The translations under genes and the position numbers were made by a program. From the NCBI GenBank assembly GCA_009746045.1, contig RPFO01001253.1, positions 1 through 24,217 on the forward strand: DNA of 24,217 nucleotides, in the 5' to 3' direction. Every line of letters begins with the position of its first letter. Positions within the stretch are counted from its first letter, which is position 1. The notes beneath the pieces are model-generated. The model made no database searches. It had not been told where the DNA came from and worked only from the letters and a program-made list of their open reading frames with translations. The DNA is from Mesostigma viride (lineage: Eukaryota; Streptophyta; Mesostigmatophyceae; Mesostigmatales; Mesostigmataceae). This document shows, piece after piece, positions 1 through 9,566 of this stretch.

Positions 1-798
1 TGTGAGGTCCCTTGGTTGACGCCACTGCAGGCCCCTTGTGGCGGCAGTGCGCGTGTGTTCCCGACCTAGTTCCTACTGGCATTCTTGCCAACGACGACCA
101 GGGTGCCCGAAGGCCCTGTCCCTTGTCTCGTTCTCAGTCTTACACACATTCTTAACAAAACCAATACATTGTCATATCCGTCAGTCCATCCTCATGGCAA
201 CTGACTGCATGCAACCACTCACGGGGGCTGCTCCGGGCTGCTCGAACTATTTCACCCCATGAAGACAACAAACCAGTTGTGAGGGAGAGAAACGGACGAA
301 CAACGACCACCATGGTTCGTTGCTCATCCTTCTATACTGCTCAAAGCTCAAGCCTGGCGGCTGGCGCCACTAGCGCCACTTTAGACATCAGCCAATCATA
401 ACATTGTCTAATTTCCGACAAGCTAAACTTCAAGCTTTATCTGTCAAGCGAACACAAATATACAAGGGCAAATCTATCGGCTATGCCAGGCACCGCCTGG
501 GGCTTCCTTGCATTTGTGTCTGGTGTCCCACGTTGAAATCCTGAAATTGCACATCTGCTCAGTGCCTCGCCGGCTTGCTGCGTACCAGCATTCGGCAAAC
601 TGCCCTTGTGACGAATGTCAGTGAAATTCAGGTCCGCCCAAAAGTTCCGTCAGCAAATTCAGCGGACTTGGCGCGTGAGTACAATTGAGATCCGCGGCGT
701 CAGTACCGGGCCGCGGTATAGCAACCCGCACAAGGCTGCGGACGTCAGAATTACGCTAAAATCTGAATTGCGGACGTGATAGATCACGGACGCGACAG
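1..798. repeat. Left copy of ~798-bp direct repeat (LTR-like)
   Basis: This segment recurs at 1494-2291 with a constant offset of 1493. I see only three substitutions (263 a/c, 433 a/c, 669 t/c) and no indel, so the duplication is recent. It begins TGTGAGG and ends GCGACA(G), which fits the TG...CA ends of an LTR. The window starts exactly where the match starts, so a longer repeat cannot be excluded. Short open frames such as 38-262 occur identically in both copies and have no recognisable product. A simple segmental duplication is the alternative. Confidence 0.85.
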
Positions 799-1066
799 CT
801 GTCGCGTTTGCGTGCCATATCATCCTGGACTGGTCATTACCGCTACTTGGAATGCATCCACTATCAGCAGTAATCATGTGTGAGATATGCCACCTCCCCC
901 CCACTATTTAGCTCACAACAACGTGAGAGCAAAAAGTGAAAGAAAGGCATCTCACACTAAAGAAGGAAGCCCAAAGAGGGCGTCATTCCAGGCAGCAGCA
1001 AAAAGGAAAAAAAAAATCCAGCTGCTCAAAGATGCTTTTCCAGGATCAGCAACAACCTTAACACGC

Positions 1067-1229
1067 ATGCTTTTAAAGGCTTAGCAATAACCCCTTCAAT
1101 GGCTTTTTACAGGGAAAAGCCTAACCTCTTCAGATGCTTTTGAAGGCTAAGCAATAACCTCTTCAATGGCTTTTTCAGGGAAAAGCCTAACCTCTTCAGA
1201 TGCTTTTGAAGGCTAAGCAATAACCTCTT
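1067..1229. repeat. 66-bp minisatellite, about 2.5 copies
   Basis: Units start ATGCTTTT at 1067, 1134 and 1200; the last is partial. Each unit runs through AGCAATAACC and CTTCAATGGC to AGCCTAACCTCTTCAG. The 66-bp length is divisible by three, so the minus strand shows a repeated 22-residue leucine/lysine-rich peptide between 1107 and 1289. That peptide is most likely a by-product of the repeat. The array lies in the core between the 798-bp repeats. Confidence 0.85.
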
Positions 1230-1493
1230 CCTTGTGCTTCCCTGGGTGAAGCAGGAGGAACCCCAGGCTGGCCGGACTGAACCCATCATGGGTTGTTCGT
1301 CCGTTTAAAATGAGAATGAAAGGTGCGGTCCTTTATGGCACCGCCACCTTCATGACAGGCAATCCGGCCCAACCAGCCGATTATTGAGACCATGCTTTAT
1401 CATTAAAGCAACCAAAAGACATTTCAATTCCAATGAGATACATGACGAATTACAAAGAGTGTCGAGTTGTAATGTTGTAGTTATAAGAGCAGC

Positions 1494-2291
1494 TGTGAGG
1501 TCCCTTGGTTGACGCCACTGCAGGCCCCTTGTGGCGGCAGTGCGCGTGTGTTCCCGACCTAGTTCCTACTGGCATTCTTGCCAACGACGACCAGGGTGCC
1601 CGAAGGCCCTGTCCCTTGTCTCGTTCTCAGTCTTACACACATTCTTAACAAAACCAATACATTGTCATATCCGTCAGTCCATCCTCATGGCAACTGACTG
1701 CATGCAACCACTCACGGGGGCTGCTCCGGGCTGCTCGAACTATTTCACCCCATGACGACAACAAACCAGTTGTGAGGGAGAGAAACGGACGAACAACGAC
1801 CACCATGGTTCGTTGCTCATCCTTCTATACTGCTCAAAGCTCAAGCCTGGCGGCTGGCGCCACTAGCGCCACTTTAGACATCAGCCAATCATAACATTGT
1901 CTAATTTCCGACAAGCTAAACTTCACGCTTTATCTGTCAAGCGAACACAAATATACAAGGGCAAATCTATCGGCTATGCCAGGCACCGCCTGGGGCTTCC
2001 TTGCATTTGTGTCTGGTGTCCCACGTTGAAATCCTGAAATTGCACATCTGCTCAGTGCCTCGCCGGCTTGCTGCGTACCAGCATTCGGCAAACTGCCCTT
2101 GTGACGAATGTCAGTGAAATTCAGGTCCGCCCAAAAGTTCCGTCAGCAAATTCAGCGGACTCGGCGCGTGAGTACAATTGAGATCCGCGGCGTCAGTACC
2201 GGGCCGCGGTATAGCAACCCGCACAAGGCTGCGGACGTCAGAATTACGCTAAAATCTGAATTGCGGACGTGATAGATCACGGACGCGACAG
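1494..2291. repeat. Right copy of ~798-bp direct repeat (LTR-like)
   Basis: Second copy of the 1-798 repeat. It is preceded by GAGCAGC and followed by GCATGATCC. The preceding bases are not a clear polypurine tract, so the LTR reading is not proven. The near identity of the copies argues for recent insertion or recent duplication. Confidence 0.85.
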
Positions 2292-3045
2292 GCATGATCC
2301 AGTACAAAGGAGGGCACGTCACCCCTCCTTCTCGGAAGTTGTGTCTTATGTCCTCTCATGCATTATATAGTGGATGGCTTTCCTTACAATCAATTAATTA
2401 ATTGAATCCTTACTATTCCCGTTGCAGCATGCTCCCCCCTGCATTTAACAAATCATAATCAGATAGGATTGCAGGGCATAAATGGAAGATGTTAATAAAT
2501 AAGCATATACACCAAATTTCAGTTGTAATAACTGCATGACCATCATCAAGGAGCGTGCTAATTGGGTGACTGACAATTGGACCACACAAACTGTCGCGCA
2601 TTTTACCACCGCGTATTTTATACCCCCCACGTATAATACGCGTATTTTAAGTCCACGTATTATACCCCGCACACGTGTTTTACAACCTGGCTTTTAATAC
2701 ATTCTGGGCTACTTCCTGCAAGGGTGGGAATGTAAGCAACACTTGCTCTAGGTGCACCAAGGCACCTGCACCCTCATGATCTTCACACTATGCCCAGCTA
2801 AGGGGGAGTATGTCACGGGGGGAAGATCATCATGGCTATACAAGGGCTAGGGCAGGGCTTCTCGACAGAGAGCATCTCTCTGCACTGCATATAGCATGGC
2901 TAAATTCTTAATGCAACATCCATGGGGGTCCCATTATAGGCAGGGCGTGGCTAAATTCTGAAGGCATCATCCATGGGGGCGCACATGCGCGTGGGCCACT
3001 TGCAAAGGCTAAGCCTTACTAATCTACACTACTGGTATATATTCC
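2292..3045. other. Unassigned DNA with possible copia-type LTR edge
   Basis: No convincing gene is seen. At 2615-2690 variants of CACGTATTTTA/CACGTATTATA recur about four times. At about 2799-2815 the sequence AAGGGGGAGTA followed by TGTCACGGGG resembles the polypurine tract and LTR start at the 3' end of Ty1/copia elements, but no upstream pol remains. At 2896-2980 a short unit is repeated imperfectly, with GGCTAAATTCT and ATCCATGGGGG in each copy. Confidence 0.35.
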
Positions 3046-4425
3046 CTAGTCTGAGGTGGCAGGGGGGGCCTGCCAAGGCTTGTGGTCAACGTGGATGACC
3101 GCCCCCCTCCAGTATACCGGCTTCCCCCGTGCGCTCTGCCGGAGCTGAAGGTAGGTCGGCCATAGCTCGCGTCGCCGCTGTTGCTGGGCCAGGGTCAAGT
3201 CGTTGTCCAGCGTGAAGCGAGTCTCCGAGAGCTTCTTGCGGCATAATTTTAAGGAACGACAGCTTGTCCGCCATGTACTTAAAGGTGAGGAGCACGGGTG
3301 CCGGGCCAGGGCTCCTTCCCCGCGCGCGGGGGAGGCGGACAGCCGACATGTCCAGCTCACTGGTCAGTGAGTAGCATGGGGGCAATTAAAAATGTCGCGC
3401 TTAAATGCCGCAAGAAGGCTCGTGGAGGTCTCACCTGCCGGCTGGTCGAAGTGCTTGACGATGACATTGTGGCTGCACCGGGCGATGTCGGCTTCCTCGC
3501 GAAGGTCGAGGGCTTGTTGCTTGAGTTGTGCCGAGATGGTGTCCAGAGGTGGTGGAGGTGGTGTGCTGCTTAAGCAAGTCCGCCCAGGTGGAGGGAGCAT
3601 CGCCGGCCGAGCCAGCAGGCGCCGGCTGGGCGGCGATGTCCTTCACCGCCTGGGAGGTGAGGCCGGCGGTGTCATGTGCGCTCTCAAGGGCGTTGGCGGT
3701 GGCTTCAGTTGAAGGCGTTGGTCGAGGTCGAGGAGCTGGGCTTTGATGTCGGCAGTGGAGTCGGAAATGGCAGTGGAGGTGGAGGCGGCGGCGGTGGAAA
3801 TGTGAGGAAGTTCAGCAGTCAGCGTGCCGCCGATTGCTGCTATGTCGGCAGCAAGGGGGGTCACGTGCTGCTGAAAGGCTTCCGTGAGGATGGAGCGGAG
3901 GGTGGGGGCGGAAAGGGATGGAGCCCAGATCTCGCCGTCAGAGCGCTGGAGAAGGGAGTTGAGGATGGCGTGCTAGTGGAGATGGGGGCGGACGCAGCCG
4001 GACAGATGGGCGATGCTGGCCCAGCGGCTGCCGGCCGGGCCGAGGAGGCGATTTTGGTCGTGGAGATGGAGGCACAGGTCGTAAAGCGAAGCGTAATCCC
4101 CGAAGAAGATGCAGCGCATAGCATCGGTCGGAGAAATGGTGGCCCAGTCGTAATCTGCGACCTTGAAAGGCTGGGGCCGAAAGCTCGGTTCTGGGGGGCG
4201 TGAAGACCCTCCTGTGTCGTCGGCTGGGCGGGTGCGCTTGGGGTCAGGCGATGCAGATGGCGAGGCGTTAAGCCCGGGGGGTTGCTGGACGACCACCAGT
4301 GCACGACTAGTGTCATCGCCGCCTGCCGGACCTGATGGCGAAGCTGCAGCCTGAGCTGCAGACGTATTTTCATTGCCGAGCGCAGCCGCCAGGCTGCGTT
4401 GCGTCGAGGCGCGTTTGTTCGCCAT
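3046..4425 (-). pseudogene. LINE ORF1-like RNA-binding protein, frameshifted
   Basis: A minus-strand reading opens with ATG at 4423-4425, behind an AT-rich leader. It runs about 150 codons with a Ser/Ala/Pro-rich N-terminus and a stretch around FFGDYASLYDLCLHLHDQNR before stopping at 3973. Coding character then passes between frames: a Thr/Ser/Ala-rich, possibly coiled-coil part (~3864-3430), a part with NVIVKHFDQPAGE, and a C-terminal part with DNDLTLAQQQRRRELWP followed by RGKPVYWRGAVIHVD. The order of NVIVxxF, then DDLTxxQxxRR, then GKxxxWRG fits LINE ORF1p proteins (RRM-like plus C-terminal domain). Several frame changes and internal stops (3973, 3643, 3364) make it a pseudogene. No ORF2 follows at lower coordinates, so the element is truncated or recombined. 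Family naming rests on motifs alone. Confidence 0.6.
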
Positions 4426-4564
4426 ATATTGCGTTTTAGATTCGGAAAATTATATCAGCATGTGCGTCTTAGAAAGACGAAGCGATTGTGAAATTCACGG
4501 CTAAATTCGGTGCTCAAACGTGAAAGTTATGAGCTCCGACAGCCATGCATGGCTACCTCGTGGC
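4426..4564 (-). other. Leader-like region of the LINE relic
   Basis: This is the stretch immediately 5' (minus strand) of the ORF1-like start. Positions 4493-4564 recur in opposite orientation at 15545-15615, with the 44 bp at 4493-4536 differing by one base. The minus strand between it and the ATG is AT-rich (TATAATTTTCCG). It may be the 5' UTR of the LINE family, with the distant copy a leader fragment from another insertion. Confidence 0.4.
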
Positions 4565-5400
4565 CGGAATTTCGGCTCAGGGGGCTAGATCGACTTCCAT
4601 CCCTGCACGATAAAATGCAAAGAAACCATTGGCGGCCCTTCAGCGCATGAGCGCTGTGATGCCGCTGCGGCCTGCGAAGAGAGGGTGCGTCACTCTCAAA
4701 CAACAAGAAGCGTCCATACATACGCTGATGTGCAACATCCTTGCCAGAACACGTTTTATGAAATGCCTTATACCTTCCCGAAGAGCTATAGGCTGCGACT
4801 GAAGCGGCCCTGATCACGACATCAACGAAAACAATCTAAAGCTGCCAGGTATTCGACAACACAACGGCAAGCGACGGCGAGCTAGCTGGCGGAAACTGCC
4901 CAAAAAGAACGCAAAAAAAATCGAACGACGAGCTCATAGAAGAAAGCACTGATAGCAGATAACATTCGCGACAAATCTGTACCCCGCCCTCGTAAATCCC
5001 TCGCCCAGGCGCGCAACAACAGCCGTTATTCCATGGACAGGTCAGACACGCACTGCGCAGGTCTGAACAATTACTTACTGATAATGGCCGAAAATCTGGC
5101 GCAAAAAGCACCAGCTCGGTTTAGAATTCGATGCAACCGATATTAACGCCTGCTTCACGGTCAGAACAACCCCCAAAACCGCGATTTTACAGCCGCTATC
5201 ATGAATTCTATTTCATTCCGCGCGACCAAAAAATTCAGATTACCCCCCATGCCGATGGCATAAAAAAACAACAGCGATATTGTAAACCAGCTGATTTCCG
5301 CCACAAACTAACATAATAAACTCATCGTCTTTTAGATTCGAGTAAAATTTTTGCATTTCGCCTGCCCTAGTGTGGTAGTTTCGCCTGAACGCAGTCGCCA
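4565..5400. other. Unassigned DNA
   Basis: Only short, unsupported open frames on either strand and several A/T runs. I recognise no gene or repeat. If the E2F-like repeat at 5400-5510 is the 5' end of the LINE whose ORF1 starts at 4425, this would be its long leader, but nothing in the sequence confirms that. Confidence 0.3.
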
Positions 5401-5512
5401 TGGCCACTTCCGCAAGGGGTGCGCGCACCGTGCACGTGAAATTTATGACCTTCGGTACCGGCGCGAATTTTTTGGCGCCAAAAAATTCGGGCATGTCCCG
5501 TCCCCTTAAATT
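5395..5512. repeat. Dispersed repeat with E2F-like palindrome, copy 1
   Basis: Similar in order and sequence to 8430-8556. Both contain GTCGCCATGGCCA, then CGCAAGGG, then CGTGCAC, then GGTACCGGCG, then GAATTTTTTGGCGC, and end at CCCCTTAA where a LINE 3' end begins. Positions 5464-5489 form a perfect 26-bp palindrome whose centre, TTTGGCGCCAAA, matches the E2F/DP consensus TTTSGCGCSAAA. On the minus strand an ATG in good context (GCCATGGCGAC) lies about 60 bp beyond, but the reading frame from it is not recognised. Confidence 0.55.
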
Positions 5513-5768
5513 CTAACATGACTCCGTTGGGAGATCATGTAGCACATATTCCTTGCTGGATGGATGGATGGAGGTGGGCGAAGCCGCGGAGTCGAACTAA
5601 GCTATCTAGTCTGGAAAATCCTACTCAGCAAAGCGCCCCTTCCGCTTGGGGGGAGGGGGCTTGCCCACAGGGGCTGGCGTACGTGTGAGCCTGGACAATC
5701 TTCTGCCACCTCTTCTTGTTCTGCATAGCAGTCCAAGCAAGAGAGAAGGAGTTAATTGAAATTAAAAT
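5513..5768 (-). mobile_element. LINE 3' end, copy a (5'-truncated)
   Basis: On the minus strand this reads a short C-terminal coding tail with WTAMQNKKRWQKIVQAH ending at a TGA near 5630, then a 3' UTR with TTCGACTCCGCGGCTTCGCC, (CCAT)n and a terminal hairpin at 5517-5539. The same tail occurs at 14570-14700 and, more diverged (WTKMMDKAKWAQVIEDN), at 8820-8950. It is 5'-truncated, as is typical of target-primed LINE insertions. The identification rests on the terminal alignment of three copies and on the reverse transcriptase C-terminus visible in the 8661-9146 copy. Confidence 0.6.
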
Positions 5769-5860
5769 ACAACATGACTCCGTTGGGAGATCATGTAGCA
5801 CATATTACTTGCTGGATGGGTGGAGGTGGGCGGAGCCGCGAAATCGAACTACTTAACCCG
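5769..5860 (-). mobile_element. LINE 3' end, copy b (only ~85 bp)
   Basis: Repeats the last part of copy a: the terminal hairpin at 5773-5795, then ATGTAGCACATATTACTTGC, a short GGATGGGTGG and GGTGGGCGGAGCCGCGAAATC. It stops before any coding sequence, so it is a very short 5'-truncated copy stacked directly beside copy a. Confidence 0.6.
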
Positions 5861-8400
5861 TGCTTTTTTTTTTTAGAACGCGATATACTGCCTTGTAAGC
5901 TATTTATAGAACACGCCATAACATCTAGAGAAAAATTTTTTTCATAGTCATGTGTGTACTTTCCTGAAAGCCCATAAATCAAAGGATTTTTTGAGCTACT
6001 CAGACCTACAAAATGCTAATTCATTAGAGAGATACACTGGTTTGAATACAGGGGGGTCTGACCATGACCGTGATTTGTTGACCCTAGGTCACAAGTCATG
6101 TGCTTATTCACAAATGGTTCATGAAAAAAATCTGGCTTCTTGCACGAGCTATGGGCAACATATGCAGGCTCTGTGAAACAAAACTCAGGCCCATCAGGCC
6201 ACTGGAGCTATTTTTTATTAGCATTACAATTACAACGCAGTGGGAAAAATGAGAGCCCTTCACAACATGACCCAACGACACGAGCCCCATAAACGGACCT
6301 GCCCCCCCCCAAATTGAATACACATGTTTTGCACTCAATACCCATGCTGGCAATGCAAATGATGATGGGGGACCATAAATATGACCCTTGGGCATGCATC
6401 CCACTACTTGTTGAGTTCAAGGCCCATCACAATACATGTGCAGGGAGCTAAATCTGGCAAGGACACGTCCTACAAGCACGGATTGCCTAGGACAACCCCC
6501 CCACACTTGTGTACCAAACACCATAAAAAGTTCAAATCCCCACCCAGACCAAAGAATGGAGCTAATTTGCAGCACCAAAATCGCACGTCTGGGCATACTT
6601 ATGCAGTTTACCGAAAAATACGTCTTTTTTGTGACAAAAAAAAAAATCAAATCAAATACGCATGGGTTGGGCCCAGGGAGATAAAAATAACTTCCACAGG
6701 GTGGGAATATCAATGGCACCAATTTTCAGCTCATTCTGACCACGTATGTGAACAGCCAACACTTTTGTATGAAAAAAAAAATGCACGAAAATACGGTTTA
6801 AGACACATGGCCACACCAATCACACCTTGCCCACCACAGTGTGGGCAAACAAGGTGCCAGCAAGTTATTTATCATGCAAACTATCTTGGAATCAAAATTC
6901 AGGTCATTCTGAGCTAGACTGATGGCATAAACTAGTGTCCTCAACTGCCACCCCTCAACCCTAGTATAGACTGGCATGAGCTCAAACATAACCCTTTTCA
7001 TCACCTGCCCACCACAAATCATCAGAATCCTAACATAGACGGCTGCCAATTGAGTTATACAAACAGCCACCAAATGCAGGATCAAGCTGAGCATGAGCCT
7101 TGAGTACTAGAGAGGTCATTCATAGCATGCAGCACCACACTATGGTAGCATAGTTGGCAATCTTCATTGGTAATAACAGAAATGTTTAGAGGCCCAAGCA
7201 ACGTTCAATAGCAACAGAAACATGTGGGATTAGATGGGTGACTCGTACATGCTAGCCACACCCCACACCTCACCATGGTTGTAAACCATGCTCAACAATA
7301 AGGTGCATAAACAGCATGCTCATATACACGTGCTATGCTGACTTAGAGTAGAGGATGATGCCTCAATCAACCAGCAATAATAACACAATGTTCTAACCCT
7401 GCAGGTTCACATCACCCCGTTCAAAAACCAACCAACAAAACAGAACTGTAAGCGCAAACACGAAATACAGCAAAGCCATAAGAGAAATGGCTTGCAGCCA
7501 TCCTCATAAGCATGGCTAGCATCTTGAGAGCACATTGATTGTGATGCATAGTGGCTGTGATCCACAAATCTAAAGAGAACACACACGTAAGCATAGCTTA
7601 CACATATACAAAGCATGGCCAGCAAGAGAAGTATAGCCACCTTGTTTCCCAGCACGTTGAGACGCACGGTTCATATGCTCGCCAGCTTGTTGCAACGGTC
7701 ATGCCGCCCTCGAGGCATGCCGGGGTACGTGTTGAATATGCAATATAAGCACTCTGCCATCCAAATCCTTCTATATATCATTACATTAACGTAGCAGCTT
7801 ACCTTGATATTACCCAAATCAATCCTAGACAGGATTTCAGAGCTTGCCACGCATAACGTAAGCGAATCGGTTGAAAGCTGCCGGAAAACTAGAGACGTGC
7901 ATGCAGCAAGCGGCGAACAAAACAACGCACCCTTCCAGGAAACCGTGCTGAAAGCTTAGAATAAAGGGATTTCTAAACGCAATAGACTTCGGGGGTAACC
8001 ACTGGATAATAGACGTACAATGGCATGCTATCTTTCCTGACAAGGCGCGCAAGAAATGCCAGCCACCCATGGACGGGTTGACAGCGCATAAAGCAGGACC
8101 TGGCGTTTTCTTTCCGAAAATGACGAGGAAAAGTAATAAAATAAAAGGTTCTTTAACATTTTCAATCTCCCCGTTAATGAACGTTGCTTTCTGCATCGCT
8201 AGGGACTAAGAACCTTTGTAATTATCGCTGTAGGCATGTATTGCTGCTTATTCGTTGCGGCAAGATTTCCGGGCCAGACCCCCTCGCAAACGCGGATGAA
8301 AAATGGCATCGATCTCGTCAATAATGCATCTTCGGCTACGCAAGATCATGATGAAACTTTGATTTGACGCATCTGCATAATTTTCTGCGGTCTTATTGCC
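5861..8400. other. Long AT-rich stretch with no recognisable gene
   Basis: Open frames are short, overlap on both strands and show no family motif. Homopolymer runs (A, T and C tracts at 5866-5876, 6301-6310, 6639-6649 and 6770-6781) are common. A minus-strand frame ending at an AAG/GTAAGC donor-like site near 7800 could mark an exon but has no further support. I see no tRNA, tandem repeat or terminal inverted repeat here. Confidence 0.4.
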
Positions 8401-8429
8401 ATATTACTGCATTTATTACCGAACGCACG

Positions 8430-8556
8430 TCGCCATGGCCAACTTGGCGCAAGGGTTACGCGCATCGTGCACCACAATTTCACGTGCCGAGGTAGCGTCG
8501 GGTACCGGCGGGAATTTTTTGGCGCGAAATAATTCCGGTCCGTCCGGACCCCTTAA
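8430..8556. repeat. Dispersed repeat with E2F-like site, copy 2
   Basis: Diverged copy of 5395-5512, with the same ordered blocks from GTCGCCATGGCCA to CCCCTTAA. The E2F-like core is TTTTTTGGCGCGAAAT (8515-8530), which still fits TTTSGCGCSAAA but has lost the perfect palindrome. It ends at CCCC immediately before the (TTAA)n array and LINE copy c. Confidence 0.55.
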
Positions 8557-8659
8557 TTAATTAATTAATTAATTAATTAATTAATTAATTAATTAATTAA
8601 TTAATTAATTAATTAATTAATTAATTAATTAATTAATTAATTAATTAATTAATTAATTA
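8553..8659. repeat. (TTAA)n microsatellite, about 27 units
   Basis: An uninterrupted run of TTAA of about 107 bp. On the minus strand it follows directly after the terminal hairpin of LINE copy c, so it may be the 3' tail of that insertion, expanded from the CCCCTTAA junction also present at copy a. Confidence 0.95.
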
Positions 8660-8660
8660 G

Positions 8661-9146
8661 ACTCGTGCTCCCGTTGGGGAGTCACGGAGCATGGCCGGAT
8701 GGATGGATGGATGGATGGGTGCAAACAGTCCTACCGGTCTAATCTATCGATCTACATCAGCTACCTACGACATATCTAACAGCATTCTAACTACAACATC
8801 TATCTAGACAGCCTCAGGCTGCCCTAGGGGAGCTGGCTGGCGTGCCTCCCACGGGTTTGCACACGCGGGCGCTTTCCCACAGGGGGGGCTCGTTGTCCTC
8901 TATGACCTGGGCCCACTTGGCCTTGTCCATCATCTTCGTCCAAATCACGGAGAGGCCTAGGCCCCCCATGTCCTCTACTAGTTAGCTGTTCTTTGAAGGT
9001 GCGGGCCTTGCGGCGTCTAACATGACTGGGCCCGGCCCACGTCAGGAGGTGCCGGCCAGGCTGAGCTGGTCGCAGACCTGCGGGGGGGCCACGTGACAAA
9101 CGTGATAAACGGGGATATCATGAGCTAGGAGGGTCAAAACGTTGAA
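8661..9146 (-). mobile_element. LINE 3' end, copy c, with reverse transcriptase C-terminus
   Basis: On the minus strand, pieces in shifting frames give PVYHVCHVAPPQVC (~9110), LLTWAGPSHVRRRKARTF (~9040), and then EDMGGLGLSVIWTKMMDKAK (~8970) with WAQVIEDNEPPLW before a stop near 8821. The order VYH...P, then W.G...R, then GGLGL....K.AKWA....LW is the region just after the reverse transcriptase domain in LINE ORF2 proteins. A 3' UTR, (CCAT)n and a terminal hairpin at 8661-8690 follow. It is a frameshifted relic. Its 5' side is cut at 9147 by the split-repeat element. Confidence 0.6.
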
Positions 9147-9566
9147 AATCGGGGTTCTTTGAACGGAGTTTCTTCTATACGTGAATGCGGGAACAAGAGG
9201 CCGCTGGATGAGCGGCTTATAGGTCGTAGTGTTTACTCGTAGCTGTTTGGCTAGAGCTTTTGTGATTAGTAGATGCAATATAGTGCATGGTTGAAAAATG
9301 AATTAAATAAAATGTGCGTTCCGCGCTTGGGTTGATTATACCCGGGCGGAACGGGGCGTGAGGTGCAGTGCCCCTGAAAAGAACAACCTACGCATTATTT
9401 AATACTAGCCGTGCAGATTCGGGATATTCTACCCCGGTTTGTACGGTTAGCGTCTTACTAGCATCCACTAAACATAAGGGTTTAATGACGTCAGTTAGCT
9501 AGGGATAAGGGAGGTTTTGCGACTAAAAGCCGCTCTGGCTGGTTTTGTCGGCCTCTTTCTTTGCTC
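9147..9566. repeat. Element 1, repeat A1
   Basis: Starts AATCGGGGTTC and ends TTTCTTTGCTC. It recurs at 10529-10949 with one inserted C in a C run. The left flank (TTGAA) is unrelated to the sequence before A2. Confidence 0.9.

Larger units (their letters stand above)
1..2291. mobile_element. Candidate small non-autonomous LTR-type element
   Basis: Two direct repeats of about 798 bp with TG...CA ends enclose 695 bp without any recognisable gag, protease, integrase or reverse transcriptase. This is the size and layout of a TRIM/LARD-like non-autonomous element whose proteins are supplied in trans. Against it, no tRNA-complementary primer site is evident just after 798, no clean polypurine tract precedes 1494, and the target duplication cannot be tested because the left flank lies outside the window. 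Confidence 0.45.

Noticed and set aside
38-262. 74-codon frame repeated identically at 1531-1755
   Set aside because: Identical only because the surrounding 798 bp is duplicated; no motif or codon evidence.
1067-1229. Possible CRISPR-like array
   Set aside because: Units are contiguous tandem copies without unique spacers, and the setting is eukaryotic; the same holds for 15776-16562.
3298-4203. Plus-strand Gly/Val-rich frames
   Set aside because: They are the antisense of the LINE ORF1-like coding region, which has clear motifs on the minus strand.
5240-5494. 84-codon minus-strand frame starting in the palindrome repeat
   Set aside because: The parallel frame in the second repeat copy is broken right after its ATG, so coding is not supported.
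5820-5855. tRNA-derived SINE suggested by a GTTCGA-like B box near LINE copies a and b
   Set aside because: Only copy a matches the B-box core, no A box or cloverleaf is present, and the sequence lies within the LINE 3' UTR.
7660-8196. Minus-strand exon with an AAG/GTAAGC donor near 7800
   Set aside because: A single donor-like site without an acceptor, continuing frame or recognisable protein; kept only as a remark.
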